A DNA stretch of 9,582 nucleotides from an uncultured Bacteroidales bacterium (GTDB lineage: Bacteria > Bacteroidota > Bacteroidia > Bacteroidales > ML635J-15), in the NCBI GenBank assembly GCA_905233405.1, contig CAJOEG010000042.1:1-9582 (forward strand), read 5' to 3'. The notes under the pieces are model-generated. The model was given only the letters and a program-made list of their open reading frames with translations, searched no databases and had not been told where the DNA came from. The position numbers were made by a program, and so were the translations under genes. Below, piece by piece: positions 5,415 to 9,582 of this stretch. Every line of letters starts with the position of its first letter. Within the stretch, counting starts at the first letter, position 1.

Positions 5415-6611
5415 TTATTTGTTCAAAATCTCATTTACAAATTTGTCAACGCTGTCCTTCTGGTTTTCGTTCAATGCCGACTTGATTGTGAGTGTGGTGT
5501 CTGTGATGACATTGTTGTTGAATGCTAGCATTTCACGCATCTGCTTTCCTGCCGTCGGTGCCCAAGTGCCGTTTTCTGCTACGGCAAATACGCGGTTCTG
5601 TAGGTTGTGCGATTTCATCTCGTCAATGAAAATCTTTACTGGCGTATAGACTTCGGCATTGTAGGTGGACGAAAGGATTACAATCCTGCGGCAACGGAAA
5701 GCTTCCGAAAGCAAGTAGGAGGGATGTGTTACCGATGCATCGTACATTGCGATGTTCTTCTGTCCTGCTTCGGCAAGGCGAGAAGCGACAATGTTGGCTG
5801 CCGATTCGGTGTGGCCGTACAGCGAGCCGTATATTATTAATATGGTGTCGTCTTCGGCTTCGTAGCGGCTCCATTTGTCGTACTTGTCAACAAAATAGCC
5901 GATGTTTTCGCGCCAAATAGGTCCGTGAAGCGGGCATATCATGTTGATTTCGAGTGTGGATGCTTTTTTTAGAAGGTTCTGTACCTGTGTGCCGTACTTG
6001 CCTACAATGTTGGTATAGTAGCGGCGGGCTTCATCGAGCCAGTCACGGTCGAAGTTAACTTCGTCGGCGAAAAGGTTGCCGTTGAGAGCCTTGAATGTTC
6101 CGAAAGCGTCTGCCGAGAACAAAGTCTTGGTTGTAATGTCGTAGCTGACAATAACTTCTGGCCAGTGAACCATAGGAGCTGTGCAGAATGTAAATTCGTG
6201 CTTGCCGAAACTTATCTTGTCGCCTTCCTTTACGGTAATAAAACGTTCTGTTGCTATGCAGTCGAAGAACTGCAGAATCATCTTCTGTGCTTGTGCACTG
6301 CAGATGATTTTTGCTTCGGGGTATTCGTATGCGGTACGGCAAAGCAGTGAGCTGTGGTCTGGCTCAACGTGGTTTACGATTATGTAGTCCAGTTTTTCGT
6401 TGTCGCCAATGAGCGAGTATAAGTTCTCGAAGAACTGGTCGGCGACAGAGTTGTCGGATGTGTCGATGAGTACATTTTTCTCGTCCTTTAGTATGTATGC
6501 GTTGTACGATACGCCCTGTGGCACTGGCATTATGTTTTCGAAAAGATTGAGTCGGCGGTCGCTAGAACCTACCCAGTATAAATCTTCGCTGATTTTCCTT
6601 GTGTTGTTCAT
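5415..6611 (-). CDS. fprA: Flavodiiron protein (A-type flavoprotein, FprA/Rbo family) O2/NO reductase
   Basis: A 398-residue, two-domain class A flavodiiron protein of normal length. Residues 1-250 form a metallo-beta-lactamase-like domain with the diiron ligand set visible: H81-x-E83-x-D85-H86 (NHVEPDHSS), H149 (MVHWPE), D168 (SADAFGTF) and H229 (PLHGPIW). Residues about 256-398 form a flavodoxin domain. Its FMN-phosphate loop is GSLYGHTES (262-270), and STYNAE (315-320) plus ENGTWAPTAGK (346-356) make further FMN contacts. These enzymes reduce O2 to water, and in some lineages NO to N2O, using electrons from rubredoxin; the sequence alone does not settle which substrate dominates. No C-terminal rubredoxin or flavin-reductase extension is fused; rubredoxin is instead encoded 26 nt downstream. 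A consensus promoter lies just upstream. The symbol is a family label. Confidence 0.94.
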   Translation of the reverse strand: MNNTRKISEDLYWVGSSDRRLNLFENIMPVPQGVSYNAYILKDEKNVLIDTSDNSVADQFFENLYSLIGDNEKLDYIIVNHVEPDHSSLLCRTAYEYPEAKIICSAQAQKMILQFFDCIATERFITVKEGDKISFGKHEFTFCTAPMVHWPEVIVSYDITTKTLFSADAFGTFKALNGNLFADEVNFDRDWLDEARRYYTNIVGKYGTQVQNLLKKASTLEINMICPLHGPIWRENIGYFVDKYDKWSRYEAEDDTILIIYGSLYGHTESAANIVASRLAEAGQKNIAMYDASVTHPSYLLSEAFRCRRIVILSSTYNAEVYTPVKIFIDEMKSHNLQNRVFAVAENGTWAPTAGKQMREMLAFNNNVITDTTLTIKSALNENQKDSVDKFVNEILNK

Positions 6612-6641
6612 TTTATTTAATGTTAATGTTTAAACAATTTG

Positions 6642-6674
6642 CAAAGTTAATGTTTTTGTCAAGTGGTAGGCAAA
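6642..6674 (-). promoter_or_regulatory. Bacteroidota-type promoter for fprA-rubredoxin
   Basis: On the minus strand, the -7 element TAACTTTG (6649-6642) matches TAnnTTTG and the -33 element TTTG (6674-6671) is exact, with 21 nt between them. Initiation would be near 6636, giving a leader of about 25 nt to the ATG at 6611. No other gene lies between this and the end of murF-alr, so the two-gene unit has its own control. Confidence 0.72.
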
Positions 6675-6760
6675 AAGTTTTTGAGAATTTTAGAATTTGC
6701 TATTAATGGGCTTTAGTCGTGGTGCTACTTAAATTGATGTAGTCGGAAATAGTTTCTTCA

Positions 6761-9220
6761 TTATTCCTCAAAATACACTCTCTTTATTCTGTGCGGAATG
6801 CTTGTAAGTATTTCGTAAGGTATTGTGCCTAGGACTTTTGCCATGTCGCAGATGGGGTTGTCCTTACCGAAAATCACAACTTCGTCGCGCTCTTCGGCAT
6901 CGATGCCTGTGATGTCAATCATGCACATGTCCATGCACACATTTCCGATTATCGGGGCTTTTTTGCTATTGACCATAAAATACCAGTTGCCGTTTCCAAG
7001 ATGACGGTCGATTCCGTCGGCATAACCGACTGGAATTGTTGCAATTACGGCATCATGGTCTAGTTTGCCCTTGCGGTTGTAACTTACCGTTTCGCCTGCA
7101 GGAACACGATGGATCTGCGAAATTATCGACTTGAATGTTGTAACTGGTGTGAGCGCGTCGGTAATCTGGGGCATAAGTCCGTGCAGTCCAATGCCAAGGC
7201 GTACCATCTCGAAGTCGTACTGAGGGAAGCGGATTATGCCTGCGCTATTGAGGATATGACGCATTGGGCGTGTGCCGGTTAGTTCGCAAATACGGTCGTA
7301 CATTTTGCTGAAGCGTTCAACCTGTTCATGTGTGAAATAGTCCAGTGCCGGGTCATCGCTGCCGACAAGGTGTGAGAATACAGATGATATCTTTATGCAG
7401 TCGGTGCTGACGGCTTCGGCGCAGAAGTCGTCGAGGTCGTCGTAGTTGAGACCGAGACGGTGCATTCCTGTGTCGAGCTTTATATGGATGGGGAAGTACT
7501 GGGTGTTGGTGCGCTTCAGTTCCTTTATGAACTTGCGGAGCAGCGACAGCGAATAAATCTCTGGTTCAAGTCCGTATTCTATCATGTTTTGCAGCGAATT
7601 GATGTTCGGATTCATAACTATGATAGGTGTCTTGATGCCTGAGTTTCGCAGTTCTACGCCTTCGTCGGCTATGGCAACTGCCAGATAATCAACCTTGTTG
7701 CGTTGCAGGAAGTTGGCGATTTCGAGAGAACCGATTCCGTAGGCGAAGGCCTTTACCATTACCGTAAGCTTTGTGCCTGGTGCAAGTTTCGACTGGAAGA
7801 ACTGCAAGTTCTGTTTCATCAGGCTGAGGTCGGTTTCGATGACGCTCTCGTGAGTTTGGTTTTGGAGTTTCTTCGAAATTTTCTCGAACTGGAACACACG
7901 CGCACCTTTCAGAAGTATTGCCTTGCGGTCGAAATCAAGCGTCGAGAAGGCCTTTATGAAACTGTCGGTGTTCTGGAAAAATACAGAGTTGGCAGGGAAG
8001 AGGTTCTTGTTGTGTATGATTGACTTTCCAATGCCAATGAACTTATCGACTTGCTTGGTTTTCAATAATTTTGCAACTTCGCGATAGAGGTTCACTTCAT
8101 CGGTGTTGTTCTGTAGTATGTCCGACATTATTACCAGTGATTCGCGGTTCGACTTTTTCTGGTTCAGGTAGTCGAGTGCTATTTCGAGCGAGTTTATATC
8201 GGAGTTGTAGCTGTCGTTTATGAGTATGCTGTTGTTGATGCCGTCGAGGGTTTCAAGACGCATCTTGATTCCTGGCAAAGAGCGGAACTGCTTGAAGATT
8301 GTCTGGCTGTCAAGCTTGTTGAACAGGTACATCACGCAGAAGCAAGTGATACAGTTCTGGATAGAACCATCGTCGCCGAATGGAATGTTAATCATGTAGG
8401 TATCGCGCTTGGTCTGCAGAATGATGTTGTTCTTGCCATTCTGGAAACTTTTTTCGAGCAGATTGATGGTGCCGTTGCCTTTTTCCGACCAGGTGATTCT
8501 GTTTCTGCCGATTCCAGAATTTATGATTTTTGAGTGGACATATTCGTCATCACAATTATATATAATGGTGTCGCAGTGTTCGAAAAGCTTGAGTTTCTCG
8601 TCGATTTTCTGTTCGCGCGACTCGAAGTTGCTTTGGTGTGCGCTTCCGATGTTGGTAAGTATGCCGATTGTAGGGCGGATAATCTTTTCGAGAGATTCCA
8701 TTTCACCGGGCTGCGAGATTCCTGCTTCGAAAATTGCAAGTTCGGTATCTTTTTCGAGTAGCCATACCGACAGGGGAACGCCAATCTGCGAGTTGTAGCT
8801 CTTGGGGCTTCGTGTGATGTTGAAGTATGGGCTGAGCAGGTAGTGGAGCCATTCTTTTACGATGGTCTTTCCGTTGCTGCCCGTGATGCCGATTACGGGA
8901 ATGTTGAATCTCAGGCGCTTGTAGGTGGCGATTTTCTGCATTGCTTCAAGTGTGTTTGCCACTTTCACATACGAGATGCCGGCATATTTGGCAGTGTCGA
9001 TGTCCTTGCTGACGAGGAAAGCCTTTACGCCCGAGCGGTATATGTCGTCGATATAATTGTGACCGTCGTGTTGTTCGCCAACGACAGCCACGAAGAGGCA
9101 CGACGACGGGTTTATGATGTTTCGGCTGTCGGTTACTATTTTTGAGAATTCCAGTTCACCGTTTCCGACGAGCGTGCCGGAAACAATTTCCGATACTTCC
9201 TGTAGTTTGAATGTCTGCAT
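6761..9220 (-). CDS. murF-alr: Bifunctional MurF (UDP-MurNAc-tripeptide--D-Ala-D-Ala ligase) / alanine racemase
   Basis: An 819-residue fusion. Residues 1 to about 452 are MurF, which adds D-Ala-D-Ala to the UDP-MurNAc tripeptide. Visible motifs are SRNIINPSSCLFVAVVGEQHDG (33-54), ATP loop GITGSNGKT (111-119), NSQIGVPLS (143-151), FEAGISQPGEM (164-174), NIGSAHQSNF (190-199) and NDSYNSDINSLE (335-346). Residues about 457-819 are a PLP alanine racemase, which supplies D-alanine. The PLP lysine is K490 (VMVKAFAYGIG), then KLDTGMHRLG (581-590), R674 (MVRLGIGLHG), catalytic tyrosine Y714 (TVSYNRKG), PVGYADGIDR and NVCMDMCMID. The start is the ATG at 9220-9218: the frame stays open to 9502, but those 94 residues lack MurF character and lie out of frame inside tdk. 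That ATG shares one base with the tdk stop (TAATG). No clear terminator follows the gene. The fusion is common in Bacteroidales. Confidence 0.95.
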   Translation of the reverse strand: MQTFKLQEVSEIVSGTLVGNGELEFSKIVTDSRNIINPSSCLFVAVVGEQHDGHNYIDDIYRSGVKAFLVSKDIDTAKYAGISYVKVANTLEAMQKIATYKRLRFNIPVIGITGSNGKTIVKEWLHYLLSPYFNITRSPKSYNSQIGVPLSVWLLEKDTELAIFEAGISQPGEMESLEKIIRPTIGILTNIGSAHQSNFESREQKIDEKLKLFEHCDTIIYNCDDEYVHSKIINSGIGRNRITWSEKGNGTINLLEKSFQNGKNNIILQTKRDTYMINIPFGDDGSIQNCITCFCVMYLFNKLDSQTIFKQFRSLPGIKMRLETLDGINNSILINDSYNSDINSLEIALDYLNQKKSNRESLVIMSDILQNNTDEVNLYREVAKLLKTKQVDKFIGIGKSIIHNKNLFPANSVFFQNTDSFIKAFSTLDFDRKAILLKGARVFQFEKISKKLQNQTHESVIETDLSLMKQNLQFFQSKLAPGTKLTVMVKAFAYGIGSLEIANFLQRNKVDYLAVAIADEGVELRNSGIKTPIIVMNPNINSLQNMIEYGLEPEIYSLSLLRKFIKELKRTNTQYFPIHIKLDTGMHRLGLNYDDLDDFCAEAVSTDCIKISSVFSHLVGSDDPALDYFTHEQVERFSKMYDRICELTGTRPMRHILNSAGIIRFPQYDFEMVRLGIGLHGLMPQITDALTPVTTFKSIISQIHRVPAGETVSYNRKGKLDHDAVIATIPVGYADGIDRHLGNGNWYFMVNSKKAPIIGNVCMDMCMIDITGIDAEERDEVVIFGKDNPICDMAKVLGTIPYEILTSIPHRIKRVYFEE

Positions 9221-9582
9221 TATTCCTGATTGTTTTTGTCGTTTTCGATTGCTTCGTTGTAGCACTTGCGGCACAGTGGCTCGTAGATGTCCTTTTCGCC
9301 GAGTAGCACGACGCCCTTGTTCTGAGACTTGCGGTAGCTGTATTGTGCAAGTTCGCCGCAGTGCGTGCAGATGGCGTGAACCTTGGTGACATCCTCGGCA
9401 ATGGCGAACAGTGCGGGCATAGGTCCGAATGGACGGCCAAGGAAGTCCATGTCGAGTCCTGCTACGATTACGCGTATTCCGTTGTTTGCCAAGGTGGTAC
9501 ATACATCGACAATGCCGTTGTCGAAGAACTGTGCCTCGTCGATGCCGACCACATCGACATCGGTAGCGAGAAGCAGAATGTT
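9220..9582 (-). CDS. tdk: Thymidine kinase, type II (TK1-like), C-terminal 120 residues
   Basis: The frame runs off the right edge, so the P-loop N-terminal part (about 70-80 residues) is outside the window. What remains is diagnostic. It has the Walker B region GIDEAQFFD with the catalytic glutamate, the conserved AGLDMDFLGRPFGPMPAL stretch, and the zinc site as two CxxC pairs (ICTHCG and LCRKC) around the flexible lasso loop. The substrate-side segment is DIYEPLCRKCY. The enzyme phosphorylates thymidine with ATP for dTTP salvage, probably as a tetramer in the cytoplasm. A GTG at 9552-9550 is not taken as the start because conserved coding sequence (NILLLATDVDV) continues in frame upstream of it. 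The TAA stop overlaps the murF-alr ATG by one base, so the two are probably translationally coupled. Confidence 0.95.
   Translation of the reverse strand, partial: NILLLATDVDVVGIDEAQFFDNGIVDVCTTLANNGIRVIVAGLDMDFLGRPFGPMPALFAIAEDVTKVHAICTHCGELAQYSYRKSQNKGVVLLGEKDIYEPLCRKCYNEAIENDKNNQE

Noticed and set aside
6671..6683. Short palindrome CAAAAAGTTTTTG near the fprA promoter
   Set aside because: A low-complexity A/T run with a single central base; the symmetry is expected by chance in such sequence, though it overlaps the -33 element.
6675..6760. Possible terminator after murF-alr
   Set aside because: The stretch is AT-rich with short repeats of AATTTTAGAATTT type, but I could not find a stable stem followed by a U-tract on the minus strand.
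9221..9502. Upstream in-frame extension of murF-alr giving a 913-residue protein
   Set aside because: The added stretch is arginine/histidine-rich out-of-frame translation of tdk, lacks MurF features, and the TAATG junction gives a natural start at 9220.
9550..9552. GTG as the start of thymidine kinase
   Set aside because: Conserved sequence continues in frame to the window edge, and a protein starting here would lack the ATP-binding loop.
1..9582. Mobile element, CRISPR array, toxin-antitoxin pair, defence system, tRNA or riboswitch
   Set aside because: No transposase, integrase, regularly spaced repeats, cloverleaf or recognisable aptamer was seen; coding density is high and nearly every gene has a housekeeping assignment.

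Overview
The window looks like chromosomal DNA from a member of the Bacteroidota, most likely order Bacteroidales. Four things point there: a fused MurF-alanine racemase, a NusB of over 300 residues, a small PUR-alpha-like (DUF3276) protein, and three promoters matching the Bacteroidota consensus (TTTG-like -33 element, 19 to 21 nt spacer, TAnnTTTG -7 element). Start codons are preceded by AT-rich leaders rather than strong Shine-Dalgarno sequences, also usual in this phylum. The content is almost entirely core housekeeping. I see no tRNA, rRNA, CRISPR array, insertion sequence, phage gene or clear sign of recent transfer.

Layout from left to right. Positions 1-471 (+) hold the 3' end of a BspA-like leucine-rich-repeat protein gene. 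It converges, with one base between the stop codons, on a leftward run of six genes at 473-4659. In transcription order these are nusB, a DUF1573 lipoprotein gene, yajC, a YbbR-domain gene, coaE and a TerB-DnaJ co-chaperone gene. Gaps are short, and the YbbR gene and coaE overlap by 4 nt. The unit is driven by a promoter at about 4683-4713. Divergent from it is a gene for a 97-residue PUR-like nucleic-acid-binding protein (4796-5089, +). This gene has its own promoter, a perfect 18-bp palindrome over the -7 end and expected transcription start, and a strong terminator at 5169-5215.

Next comes a leftward two-gene unit, fprA-type flavodiiron protein then rubredoxin (6611-5230), with its own promoter. 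Rubredoxin is the usual electron donor for flavodiiron O2/NO reductases, so this is a self-contained reductive detoxification module and fits an anaerobe. Finally, leftward, the 3' part of tdk (thymidine kinase) overlaps by one base a murF-alr fusion gene (9220-6761), which makes and consumes D-alanine in peptidoglycan precursor synthesis.

Together the genes cover transcription antitermination (NusB), Sec-translocon and envelope functions (YajC, YbbR, lipoprotein), coenzyme A synthesis (CoaE), proteostasis (DnaJ), oxygen/NO defence, nucleotide salvage and cell-wall synthesis. I found no convincing undescribed multi-gene system. The most distinctive non-coding signal is the palindrome over the PUR-like gene's promoter.
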